IMG/VR virus record: IMGVR_UViG_3300010151_000136
Span: 1-25,883 of that record
Direction: 5' to 3' (one strand)
DNA length: 25,883 nt
From: a virus
Below, in pieces: positions 17,042 through 24,192 of this stretch (the first letter of the stretch is position 1; every line of letters starts with the position of its first letter). Position numbers and translations under genes: made by a program. The notes below the pieces were generated by a model. It saw only the letters and a program-made list of their open reading frames with translations. It made no database searches and had not been told where the DNA came from.

Positions 17042-19176
17042 TCTTCTTCACCTACTTCTTGTTGTAAATATCCAGTATCTTCTAAATATTTTTGTACTGT
17101 AATTTTTTGATTATTATGTTGTACTCTATGTTTTGTATATTTATCTGATGTGTCTTCACCAATCGCAGTAATATAATTTATAAGTTCTCCAGAAACTCTA
17201 TCAGATAAATTTTGAAGTAAATTAGATAATGTATTGTGTGCTGTATCTAAATCTGCCTGAATACCTAATTTATTATTAACGTAGTGCATTCCATCTACAT
17301 CTTGTATATATTCTTTAGAAGGATGCATAGCAAATTCCATTAATTCTTCTTTATCATCAGGCATATCCAAACCTCTTTTTTTACTAATTTCTATTAATAA
17401 ATTATTTAAATTATCATAAAAGTTATCACTTATTTCAGTCATCGCTAATGTATAATCACTTAAATGTTCTTTACTATAAAAATCTTTCACGATGGTTATG
17501 ATTGCTCTTAAAGAATCTATAAATGATTGTCTATTATTACTTGCGAATAATTTACCTTGAGGTATAAAATCTACCCAATTTCCTGTGGCTCCCCTTAATG
17601 GGATAATCCTTTTAAATTCCTGCTCAAATTCTTCTTTAGAATCCGATTCATAGAATAATAAGAATAGAAGAGAAAATACATTTTGTTTAAATTTACCTCT
17701 AATGTTAAAAATATCTACTATTTCATTGAAATTAATTTCTCTCGATTCTCCCATTTGGAATTTTATTTCTCCGGGTCTAACTATCAATTCTGACTCTTGA
17801 TAAATTTGTTTAATTTGATTTATAATTTCTGCTTGTTCATCTGCTGGTGCTTCTTTTAATTGTTCTTTTAATGGTAATGCTCTTTCATCAGCAACAGTTT
17901 TTTTCTCTGTGTATTTTTTCCAAGCCTCATCAAATAAATCACTACCCCCACTCTTTAATTTATTTCTAATATAGTCAATAGCCTGTTCCTTTAAAGCACT
18001 TTGAACATCTCTTTCTTCAGGGGTAGCATTTTTCATCTCTTCAGAGGGCTTTAATTTATATTGTCCTATTTTAAAAGGTTCTGGATTAGTGTCCATTTCC
18101 CTTTTAATAAAATCTAGCGCAAAATTTGTTTTTAATTCTGCCTGTCTATGTTTAAGAGTTAAACCCTTTCTTCCCATATCGACAACTCTCATAGCATTAT
18201 TAAGAGTAGTTCCACTTGATTTAATTGATATATCCCATAAAATCTTAATCGCTTTATCTTTATATGAATTTAATTCAGTATCTGAAAGTATAGTGGATTT
18301 ATGTAATACGTTAATTAATTTTTTAAATTCTGTCATAGATAAAGTTTCTATTTTAGCATCTATGTTAGGCATGGGGAATGCCACTTCTGTTGTAATATCA
18401 GATACAGTTTCTATTTGAGATGTTTTCTTTTTTCTTGGGCCAAATGGTTCTTCTTCAGGTGCTCCAAAAGGTGTAGTTACTTCCCTAGTCCTTTGTCTAA
18501 TATCTCCTTCTTCTGTTGCGACCAATTTATCTTTTTTACTTCTTGTAGTAATTTCCATTGTGGTTGGATTATTACCAACACCATATTTATATTCAAATAT
18601 ATTACTGATTTTTTTATCTATTCCTGCATCTTCATCCGGTACTTCTCTTTTAATATTATCAATGGCCTTACCAAAACCTTCAGGAACATCTATAATATTA
18701 TTTAATTTACGCATCCAACTTTGAGTTGCGCTACTAAAATTACCTTGAGTTATTTCATTAACATAACGAGCAATAGCATAAAAAGAATCAATATCTTTCC
18801 TTTCTACAAAATCATTAACTAAAGGTTGTAATGTTTCCTTTACTTCCTGTTGTCCTGTGATTTCAATATTAAAGTGAGATTTGAAAGATTTTGCCTTTTC
18901 TAATCTTTTTTTAATTTCTACAAGTGAAATCTTTTTAACTCTTCTTGTCCCAAAATATAATTGTTGGGCTAATCCTTCAACTATTGATGGTCTTCTTTTA
19001 GGTAAATTTGCTAAATCTGTTTCTAAATTATTTATAACTCTATCTAATTCTCTTGCTTTTCTTGCAGATTCTTTTTCATCTAGGGCTTTAATATCTTCTA
19101 CGGATGGAAAAACACCAGTCTTAATTGAATTGGACCAATTGCCCACACCCGCTTTTAATAATAATTGCCAAGACAA
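17038..19176 (-). CDS. Large W-motif protein (712 residues), unknown function
   Basis: Translation begins at TTG 19176, chosen because it follows AAGGTGATAA and because the product then begins with MSWQLLLKAG, the signature of this block. The protein is mostly charged helices, with a mixed-charge Pro-rich stretch around 230-260 (TPFGAPEEEPFGPRKKK), and no membrane segment or enzyme motif visible. It is the largest of the proteins carrying the signature. If the signature directs proteins into the head, this would be a candidate internal or ejected virion protein, like the large ejection proteins of T7 or P22 in size but with no sequence link seen. Confidence 0.78.
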   Translation of the reverse strand: MSWQLLLKAGVGNWSNSIKTGVFPSVEDIKALDEKESARKARELDRVINNLETDLANLPKRRPSIVEGLAQQLYFGTRRVKKISLVEIKKRLEKAKSFKSHFNIEITGQQEVKETLQPLVNDFVERKDIDSFYAIARYVNEITQGNFSSATQSWMRKLNNIIDVPEGFGKAIDNIKREVPDEDAGIDKKISNIFEYKYGVGNNPTTMEITTRSKKDKLVATEEGDIRQRTREVTTPFGAPEEEPFGPRKKKTSQIETVSDITTEVAFPMPNIDAKIETLSMTEFKKLINVLHKSTILSDTELNSYKDKAIKILWDISIKSSGTTLNNAMRVVDMGRKGLTLKHRQAELKTNFALDFIKREMDTNPEPFKIGQYKLKPSEEMKNATPEERDVQSALKEQAIDYIRNKLKSGGSDLFDEAWKKYTEKKTVADERALPLKEQLKEAPADEQAEIINQIKQIYQESELIVRPGEIKFQMGESREINFNEIVDIFNIRGKFKQNVFSLLFLLFYESDSKEEFEQEFKRIIPLRGATGNWVDFIPQGKLFASNNRQSFIDSLRAIITIVKDFYSKEHLSDYTLAMTEISDNFYDNLNNLLIEISKKRGLDMPDDKEELMEFAMHPSKEYIQDVDGMHYVNNKLGIQADLDTAHNTLSNLLQNLSDRVSGELINYITAIGEDTSDKYTKHRVQHNNQKITVQKYLEDTGYLQQEVGEEE

Positions 19177-19186
19177 ATTATCACCT

Positions 19187-19366
19187 TCAGACTAAATATA
19201 CTGAGGCTGCTATAATAATAGGTAGTGCTATTAAAATATATTTCTTATACTGGGCTACTTTAGATAGTATCATTTTAGATTTAGATTCATTTATTAAACC
19301 TAAGTCTTCTATTATATCTACTACATCTTCAATTAAATCTTCTGCTGCTTCTACTGTTTCTTCCAT
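19187..19366 (-). CDS. Small tail-anchored membrane protein
   Basis: The 59-residue product (ATG 19366 behind AGGTGA) has an acidic N-terminal helix, a short basic loop (SKSKM, AQYKKY) and a C-terminal hydrophobic segment (YILIALPIIIAASVYLV) that ends at the stop. This is the layout of a tail-anchored membrane protein. It could be a holin-like or host-membrane factor; nothing more specific is visible. A GTG nine bases upstream is an alternative start. Confidence 0.7.
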   Translation of the reverse strand: MEETVEAAEDLIEDVVDIIEDLGLINESKSKMILSKVAQYKKYILIALPIIIAASVYLV

Positions 19367-19371
19367 AATAT

Positions 19372-19665
19372 TCACCTATAAAATTTTCTTGCTTGTGGTG
19401 GTAATTCCCAATAATGTACTAAATCACCCAATTCTTTTGAATATTTTTTACCCTCTTCTGTTTTAGGTTGCCATGACATCCTTAGATTTTTTAAATCCAT
19501 TAGAAGTCCATAACTTTTATTGTTATCCCACTTTTCAACAAGTTCAAATAACTCCCCTTTGTATAATTCACCTTCTTCATTAGTAGGTTGCCACCCTTCT
19601 AACAATTCTTTGGTTTCATTTAATATTGCAGTTCCACCAAATTTTAGTATCTCCTGCCATTTCAT
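19372..19665 (-). CDS. W-motif protein with two 40-residue repeats
   Basis: The 97-residue protein starts with MKWQEILKFG in an ATGA overlap with the previous gene. After the signature it holds a clear internal duplication: WQPTNEEGELYKGELFELV ending at W46, and WQPKTEEGKKYSKELGDLV ending at W86, spaced exactly 40 residues apart. The shared pattern is W-Q-P-x2-E-E-G-x2-Y-x2-E-L-x2-L-V-x2-W. The repeated units may bind a repetitive partner or pair with each other. No known family is recognised. Confidence 0.8.
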   Translation of the reverse strand: MKWQEILKFGGTAILNETKELLEGWQPTNEEGELYKGELFELVEKWDNNKSYGLLMDLKNLRMSWQPKTEEGKKYSKELGDLVHYWELPPQARKFYR

Positions 19666-19889
19666 TTTTTCCTCGCCTCATCTCTTCTTCTATTATATTC
19701 GTCAACAGCCTTCATATAACATTTTTCACAGACATATTTATTATCGGGTAATTTATAATCGGGGCTGTTCTGACATTTTGCACATCGGATTCTATGACGG
19801 TCTATTTCTCCCCTAGTATCAATACTTTCGTCTATTCTAATTTCTTCTTTTTTAATTTCATTATATTTTGCTATTGTTTCCCAACTCAT
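19662..19889 (-). CDS. W-motif zinc-ribbon mini-protein (75 residues)
   Basis: The product begins MSWETIAKYN. It then has a charged linker and a four-Cys site, C36-x2-C39 and C54-x2-C57, that should bind one zinc ion, followed by a basic helical tail (NRRRDEARKK). Such small treble-clef or ribbon-like modules can bind nucleic acid or protein. The start context GATTAAAATGAGTTGG is shared exactly with the preceding gene's start, which suggests gene duplication or shuffling. Confidence 0.78.
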   Translation of the reverse strand: MSWETIAKYNEIKKEEIRIDESIDTRGEIDRHRIRCAKCQNSPDYKLPDNKYVCEKCYMKAVDEYNRRRDEARKK

Positions 19890-19890
19890 T

Positions 19891-20145
19891 TTAATCGCCT
19901 CTTTCAGGGTACTCAGTAACCTTTTCTAATTCTGTTCTAAGATAATTAAACATATCTTCTATATTATTGAATTCTTTTCTTAGTGGTTGTGCATCACTTT
20001 GGGAATATCTAAATTGTACTACATATTTTTGTACATCTTGTACCATGTATGTGCCTATTTCAAAAGATTTACCAACATAAGGAGGTGATGCAATACCACC
20101 AGCACTTTCATGTAATGGTTTTTTGATAATATTTGTCCAACTCAT
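19891..20145 (-). CDS. W-motif protein (84 residues), unknown function
   Basis: The start is ATG 20145, giving MSWTNIIKKP; upstream readings overlap the 29-residue gene and lack support. After the signature there is a Gly/Pro stretch (GGIASPPYVGK), then strands around GTYMVQDVQKYVVQFRYS and a C-terminal helix (NIEDMFNYLRTELEKV). This beta-beta-helix plan is compact and globular. No zinc site and no recognised family. Confidence 0.72.
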   Translation of the reverse strand: MSWTNIIKKPLHESAGGIASPPYVGKSFEIGTYMVQDVQKYVVQFRYSQSDAQPLRKEFNNIEDMFNYLRTELEKVTEYPERGD

Positions 20146-20146
20146 T

Positions 20147-20236
20147 TTAATCATATTTCCTTTTCGTTGGGTGAACCCAGTCTGAATCATCTTCTTCATC
20201 TCCAGACCATGCTTTTAGTATATCTTTCCAACTCAT
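20147..20236 (-). CDS. W-motif mini-protein (29 residues)
   Basis: A 29-codon frame beginning MSWKDILKAW, followed by an acidic stretch (SGDEEDDSDW) and a basic end (PTKRKYD). Its start overlaps the stop of the upstream mini-gene (AATGAG) and its stop abuts the next start. It consists of little more than the signature, which makes it the smallest carrier and a useful test case: if real, the signature alone must have a use. Confidence 0.6.
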   Translation of the reverse strand: MSWKDILKAWSGDEEDDSDWVHPTKRKYD

Positions 20237-20340
20237 TTTTTACACCCCATAATTAAATCTTTACCTTCTTTTTCTTCTGCTTTGTCTAACTCTTTAGACC
20301 ATAAATCAAACCACGAATCTAAATATATACATCTTGTCAT
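20233..20340 (-). CDS. Mini-protein (35 residues), unknown
   Basis: The ATG at 20340 follows AAGGAGATGTTAAC, a good ribosome site, and the frame ends overlapping the next start. The sequence has Trp and acidic residues (SWFDLWSKELDKAEEKEG) and two Cys (C4, C33). It lacks the exact W-motif but its SWFDLW core could be a diverged copy. No family is recognised. Confidence 0.5.
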   Translation of the reverse strand: MTRCIYLDSWFDLWSKELDKAEEKEGKDLIMGCKK

Positions 20341-20352
20341 GTTAACATCTCC

Positions 20353-20526
20353 TTAAACATCATCTGTTTCGTCTCCGCCGCCTACATCTACTGAATCTTG
20401 TTCTCGAATACATTCCATACATCGTTCATATCTATATTCAGAGCCTCCAATTTTTTTAGCCATGAAAGTTTTTCCACATTTTCTACATTTACGCTTAACG
20501 TTTTTTAATATGTCTGTCCAACTCAT
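20353..20526 (-). CDS. W-motif zinc mini-protein (57 residues)
   Basis: The ATG overlaps the stop of the possible small terminase gene (ATGA). The product begins MSWTDILKNV and continues with C14-x2-C17 and C36-x2-C39, one probable zinc site of the ribbon type, then an acidic Gly-rich tail (GGGDETDDV). Zinc ribbon plus signature is the commonest combination in this block. Confidence 0.7.
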   Translation of the reverse strand: MSWTDILKNVKRKCRKCGKTFMAKKIGGSEYRYERCMECIREQDSVDVGGGDETDDV

Positions 20527-21185
20527 GTTAACATCTCCGCTACATCATCTCTTATCTCTGTCCATATCTCAGGGTACTTCTGTATAAGAACCTTTTGTAT
20601 AACCTCAACCTGTTGAACAATAATCGTTTCTTCTCTTTTATGTACTAACTGTCCCTTAAACTCTAACATGTATTTTAGCGACTCTCTAATTTCCTTCGCC
20701 AATTTGGTTAATGAGTCTATCTGTTTAGTGGATAGTTCTGTCTCATTTAAAAGTTCCTCTACCTTGTCTTGTAAAATAGACACATTACCCTGTAATATGT
20801 CAATTTCGTTTATATCTATTCGTGCTATATCCATCGCTGCGTGTTGCTGCACAATTGGTTTCAAGTGTTTAGATATATGTAATTGTATTTTATCTACTGA
20901 ACAGTCAAGTAATTCTGCTGCATTAGATGGTGTTAATCCTCCCTCCATTATTCTAACTTCTAAATCTGCACGATTAGGATGAGTACAAAGAACACAGGAT
21001 GGATTAGAATTGTCGTGATAGGCTCCTAAATGATTCTGCATATGCTTTTTTGAAGTACCTGAAAACCAATTATTCTGTTTATCTAAATCATCACAGGATA
21101 AATTACCTGATAGAATATCTTCTTCTAATCCATCACGTTCTTCATGTTGACAAAGTTTGCAGGATTTTCTAATTTTTCTAGTCAT
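20523..21185 (-). CDS. Double zinc-knuckle DNA-binding protein, possible small terminase
   Basis: The 220-residue product (ATG 21185) has two copies of a Cys2-His2-like module: C9-x2-C12-x-H14 with H48-x3-H52, and C64-x2-C67-x-H69 with H103-x3-H107. The second copy reads CVLCTHPNRADLEVRIMEGG then a helix-turn-helix-like stretch (SNAAELLDCSVDKIQLHI) before the closing His pair. This CxxCxHPxRxxLE...H...HL plan occurs in phage small DNA-binding proteins. The second half is a long coiled-coil and a helical end (KYPEIWTEIRDDV), which fits an oligomeric small terminase. The distance from the large terminase gene (about 8 kb) and the absence of a firm family match leave a general transcription factor possible. 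Confidence 0.75.
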   Translation of the reverse strand: MTRKIRKSCKLCQHEERDGLEEDILSGNLSCDDLDKQNNWFSGTSKKHMQNHLGAYHDNSNPSCVLCTHPNRADLEVRIMEGGLTPSNAAELLDCSVDKIQLHISKHLKPIVQQHAAMDIARIDINEIDILQGNVSILQDKVEELLNETELSTKQIDSLTKLAKEIRESLKYMLEFKGQLVHKREETIIVQQVEVIQKVLIQKYPEIWTEIRDDVAEMLT

Positions 21186-21186
21186 A

Positions 21187-21435
21187 TTAATCCCACTCTG
21201 CTTCTTCCATTTCTGCCCGAATCTTTTCTTCACATTCTTTACAATAAGCGTCATCTTTATCTATTTTTTTCTTTTCACCACAACGCTTACATTCTTTATC
21301 AACGAGGTCGCTATCATCCCATTCTTTTTGTCGCCCCTCTTCTTCTTCTTTTTCTCTCGCCAATCTTTCTTTTCTCTTTCTGCGAATATTATCTATACTC
21401 CAATCACTAGATTTTAAAATATCTTTCCAACTCAT
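21187..21435 (-). CDS. W-motif zinc-ribbon protein (82 residues)
   Basis: From ATG 21435 the product begins MSWKDILKSS. A strongly charged helix follows (RRKRKERLAREKEEEEG), then C49-x2-C52 and C65-x2-C68, a likely zinc ribbon (CKRCGEKK, YCKECEEK), and an acidic helical end. The next gene starts directly after its stop (TAATATG). A structural or nucleic-acid binding role is possible; no family is recognised. Confidence 0.75.
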   Translation of the reverse strand: MSWKDILKSSDWSIDNIRRKRKERLAREKEEEEGRQKEWDDSDLVDKECKRCGEKKKIDKDDAYCKECEEKIRAEMEEAEWD

Positions 21436-21440
21436 CTTAA

Positions 21441-21584
21441 TCACTTCTTATATGAAAATTTATCATTCAATTTATCTTTCCTTTTATTACAAGCACCACA
21501 TGGTTTAATGCCAACTGCTTTTGTCATGCGAGCAATTGTATCTCCTACACCTTTATCATCTTTAAGTATTTTTTTCCAATTCAT
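21441..21584 (-). CDS. W-motif mini-protein with CxxC and RKxKLN tail (47 residues)
   Basis: The product begins MNWKKILKDD, then KGVGDTIARMTKAVGIK, then CGACNKRKDKLNDKF. The order G-x-G-D-T-I, G-I-K and C-x2-C-x2-R-K-x-x-x-L-N resembles a small conserved protein that I have seen in many tailed phages, where it has no assigned function; this is memory, not a search. Here the N-terminal signature appears fused in front of that known module, which would mean the signature is a movable tag. It lies between the 365-residue and the 82-residue genes. Confidence 0.72.
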   Translation of the reverse strand: MNWKKILKDDKGVGDTIARMTKAVGIKPCGACNKRKDKLNDKFSYKK

Positions 21585-21585
21585 A

Positions 21586-22683
21586 TCAGCACTTCCTTAA
21601 TATTTGAGTCCACGACTTAAGTACTAAACCTGTGGGTGCGTAATTTTCAGAATCTTTTTCTGTCGAACTACCGGGTTTTTGATGAGTATTTATTTCATCA
21701 CCTAATACTTCCTTAATCATTCTATTTAACGCTAAGTTATTTGATGGAAATTTAAATCTAATCTGTTTAATTTTTTCTAATCCTACTACTTCTTCAAATC
21801 CTCTTGCTACCTCTAATATTTTTGCTTCATCTTCATTAGCAATAGCATAAACATGATTAGAAAATGCTGCATTTAATCTATCTTTTACAGGTGCTCTTGA
21901 TTTTCCCTTTGGATAAATAGAAGGGTCGTTAATTACTTTTTTTACATGTTCTATAACACTTGGAATTGTAGCAAATGCAGGTGGCCCTTTAGAATTATTT
22001 TCTACTGTAATAACTGTGTCATCTCCCGGCTTTATTTTTTTAACCGCATCAATAGCCATTCTAGCAATAATCATTATACTATCTTCTGATTCTTCTGATA
22101 TTGCTTGCCACATTGGAGGTTTAGCCTCCCCTTTCTTTTTACTAGTCCATTCTGGTTGTGCCGTAGCCATTTGTCCTTTAAATCCTTCCTTGTGGTCTAA
22201 GGCCCATGCCACATAATCATTATATGCTTCTGTTCTATAATGACCATATACTACTCCCCTTGTAATAGAGGGTTTTGTTTCATCCTCGGTTTCCTTGAAT
22301 GCTACCACTGTATGAAATTTAATATTACGTGGATTCCAATCCTTTCTTTTTAGAATATCTTTCATTTGTTTAGTATCTTTTTCTAACTGTGCTTTATGTT
22401 TGTATAGTATAGCATCGCCATCTAGTATTTCACTTATAGATTCTATTAAAAGTCCTAAACCTTCAATTGACCTTGCTTGGTCCCTCGCATAAGTGTCTTC
22501 CCCATGTTCTAATATTTGGTCTAATGCTGTTTTAGGTAAATTTTGTAATGGTCCTCCACCAACAACACCCCATTGAGCACCCTTATCCCATTTAATTTTC
22601 CAAGCATCCCATTTTGCTTGTACTTGTCTGAATTTACCTCTTTGTGTAAAATTCTCTACTGTTCCCCATCTTGACATATTCAT
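21586..22683 (-). CDS. Unknown 365-residue protein with C-terminal W-motif
   Basis: The ATG overlaps the previous stop (ATGA). The N-terminus is Trp- and Lys-rich (MSRWGTVENF, KWDAWKIKWDKG). The middle alternates strands and helices around HTVVAFKETED and ITRGVVYGHYRTEAYNDYVAWALD, and a hydrophobic helix near SIMIIARMAIDAV. The protein ends in LKSWTQILRKC, a copy of the signature at the extreme C-terminus instead of the N-terminus. No enzyme motif is recognised. It follows an acidic W-motif protein in the same operon. Confidence 0.78.
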   Translation of the reverse strand: MNMSRWGTVENFTQRGKFRQVQAKWDAWKIKWDKGAQWGVVGGGPLQNLPKTALDQILEHGEDTYARDQARSIEGLGLLIESISEILDGDAILYKHKAQLEKDTKQMKDILKRKDWNPRNIKFHTVVAFKETEDETKPSITRGVVYGHYRTEAYNDYVAWALDHKEGFKGQMATAQPEWTSKKKGEAKPPMWQAISEESEDSIMIIARMAIDAVKKIKPGDDTVITVENNSKGPPAFATIPSVIEHVKKVINDPSIYPKGKSRAPVKDRLNAAFSNHVYAIANEDEAKILEVARGFEEVVGLEKIKQIRFKFPSNNLALNRMIKEVLGDEINTHQKPGSSTEKDSENYAPTGLVLKSWTQILRKC

Positions 22684-23858
22684 TCCTCATCTTCATCATC
22701 ATCATAAGTTATATGATGTTCAGCAGGGCTAAATGTAGGAGAACTTGTTAATCCTGCTCCTGTTTTTTTCTGTAATATAGATTGCCAGTTGAGTTCTCCG
22801 GTATATTCGCTGTTGTGTTCGCTTGCATATTTGTCTTCAAATTCATCTCTCCTTTCTTTTTGTTTATCGGGGTCTAACATTTCACTTTCTGATAATTCCT
22901 GTACTGGATATTCGTTTGGGTTTGATACTTTTGGATTTAATTCCATTTGTCCTTGCATCACTGGTAATTTAATAAGGAATGATTGTGTAACCCATCGTGC
23001 TAATTCTGAAATTTCTTTTTGAATAACAGGTTCTTTTAATTTATCTTTAATTGCCTTCCCCATATTTGTAGCCTTTACTTGACCATTACTTTCAGATACA
23101 GCAACAATGTCACTTTCTAATTCATTAATAGTCCTATCTTCTTCCTCATCTATTTCTTCTTTTATTGCTCCCCAAGCACCGCCACCTTGACCGCCCCAAA
23201 ATCCTTTAGGTAAAGGCTTTTCAGGGTCTAATCTAATTTCTTCTGTATCTTCATCATCTTTATATCTATACGCTTCATCATATTTATGTCTCACAAAATC
23301 ATAACATTCATCAAATATTGTAGAGATATATTTTTCTGCTGCTCTGTAAAGTGTTTCAGTTATTTTTTGGTATTCATTAGTCCTAAATAATGCATCAATA
23401 TTGGTTTCAGAATCTTCTGCTGCTTCTCCTTGCGGTCCTGTTTTAAGTGTATCTTTCATCCATTGTGATATACCTTCTTGAAAAAAATCAGTAGCCAAAT
23501 TTATCCCTAATCTTTTAATCATTTTCATATTTTTAGTTGGAACCTTTTTCATTGGTTTAAAACCCCTACCATCTTCATCCATTTGTGTAACTTCATTTTG
23601 ACCAACACTTATATTAATAAGCATTCGTTCAAACATCTGTTCAATAGTAGTGAACCAATTAGTAATTTCTGCTTCATTTATCATACCGTAATCTTCTACA
23701 AATGTATCATCAGGGTAGATTCTCCTTGTAGGTGATTCTTCAGTAGGTTCTTCACCTTCAGGAATATCATATTCATATCGAGGATGTTTTGTTTGTTCAG
23801 GATAATCCTCTTCTTCCTCATCCTCATCTTCTTCTTTTAATATATTCTTCCAAGTCAT
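22680..23858 (-). CDS. Acidic W-motif protein (392 residues) with second internal motif
   Basis: The product begins MTWKNILKEE and continues with a long Asp/Glu run. Residues 60-180 are helical and amphipathic, the middle has a Gly-rich patch (GFWGGQGGGAWG, about 220), and a second signature copy, LNWQSILQKK (W358), lies 30 residues before an acidic C-terminus (YDDDEDEE). High acidity and helical content suit a scaffold-like or DNA-mimicking virion protein, but no family is recognised. Two signature copies in one protein suggest either fusion of two tagged genes or two binding sites for one partner. Confidence 0.78.
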   Translation of the reverse strand: MTWKNILKEEDEDEEEEDYPEQTKHPRYEYDIPEGEEPTEESPTRRIYPDDTFVEDYGMINEAEITNWFTTIEQMFERMLINISVGQNEVTQMDEDGRGFKPMKKVPTKNMKMIKRLGINLATDFFQEGISQWMKDTLKTGPQGEAAEDSETNIDALFRTNEYQKITETLYRAAEKYISTIFDECYDFVRHKYDEAYRYKDDEDTEEIRLDPEKPLPKGFWGGQGGGAWGAIKEEIDEEEDRTINELESDIVAVSESNGQVKATNMGKAIKDKLKEPVIQKEISELARWVTQSFLIKLPVMQGQMELNPKVSNPNEYPVQELSESEMLDPDKQKERRDEFEDKYASEHNSEYTGELNWQSILQKKTGAGLTSSPTFSPAEHHITYDDDEDEE

Positions 23859-24004
23859 TTTTCATCAACTGCCTTTTTTAATAATTCTATTATACTCAAT
23901 GGTATACCTAATTCTTTTCCTTTCTTTGTAAAGGCTTTTAGTGCTGCTTCCCAATCTTCAATATCTTCATTAGATACCGATTTTAAATAATCTTTCCATG
24001 TCAT
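23855..24004 (-). CDS. W-motif mini-protein (49 residues), helical
   Basis: The product begins MTWKDYLKSV and is otherwise two amphipathic helices (DIEDWEAALKAFTKKGKEL and LSIIELLKKAVDEK) joined by GIP. Start and stop both overlap or abut neighbours: start context GATTAAAATGACATGG as in other carriers, and stop in an ATGA overlap with the next gene. It may act as a small adaptor. No family is recognised. Confidence 0.68.
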   Translation of the reverse strand: MTWKDYLKSVSNEDIEDWEAALKAFTKKGKELGIPLSIIELLKKAVDEK

Positions 24005-24009
24005 TTTAA

Positions 24010-24192
24010 TCATCTACAAGGTACGCTTAGGTGGTATTTACATAATTTTTGCTTACATCTATTACATTTTAATACTGGTTTTCTATTACAATAATCACAA
24101 GTTTCTTGTTTTTCTTTGAATGTCATTCTTTCTTCGACGTGTTCTGATTCAACAGGAACCGCCATAATTTTTAATGTGTTTTCCCAAGTCAT
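24010..24192 (-). CDS. W-motif zinc-finger mini-protein (60 residues)
   Basis: The product begins MTWENTLKIM and ends with a dense zinc cluster: C32-x2-C35, C43-x2-C46, C51-x2-H54 and C59. The spacing C-x2-C...C-x2-C-x4-C-x2-H resembles B-box or AN1-type fingers, which usually bind protein. Its start overlaps the preceding stop (ATGA), and its first 21 coding-strand bases after position 24190 nearly repeat a segment inside the preceding gene. Confidence 0.75.
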   Translation of the reverse strand: MTWENTLKIMAVPVESEHVEERMTFKEKQETCDYCNRKPVLKCNRCKQKLCKYHLSVPCR

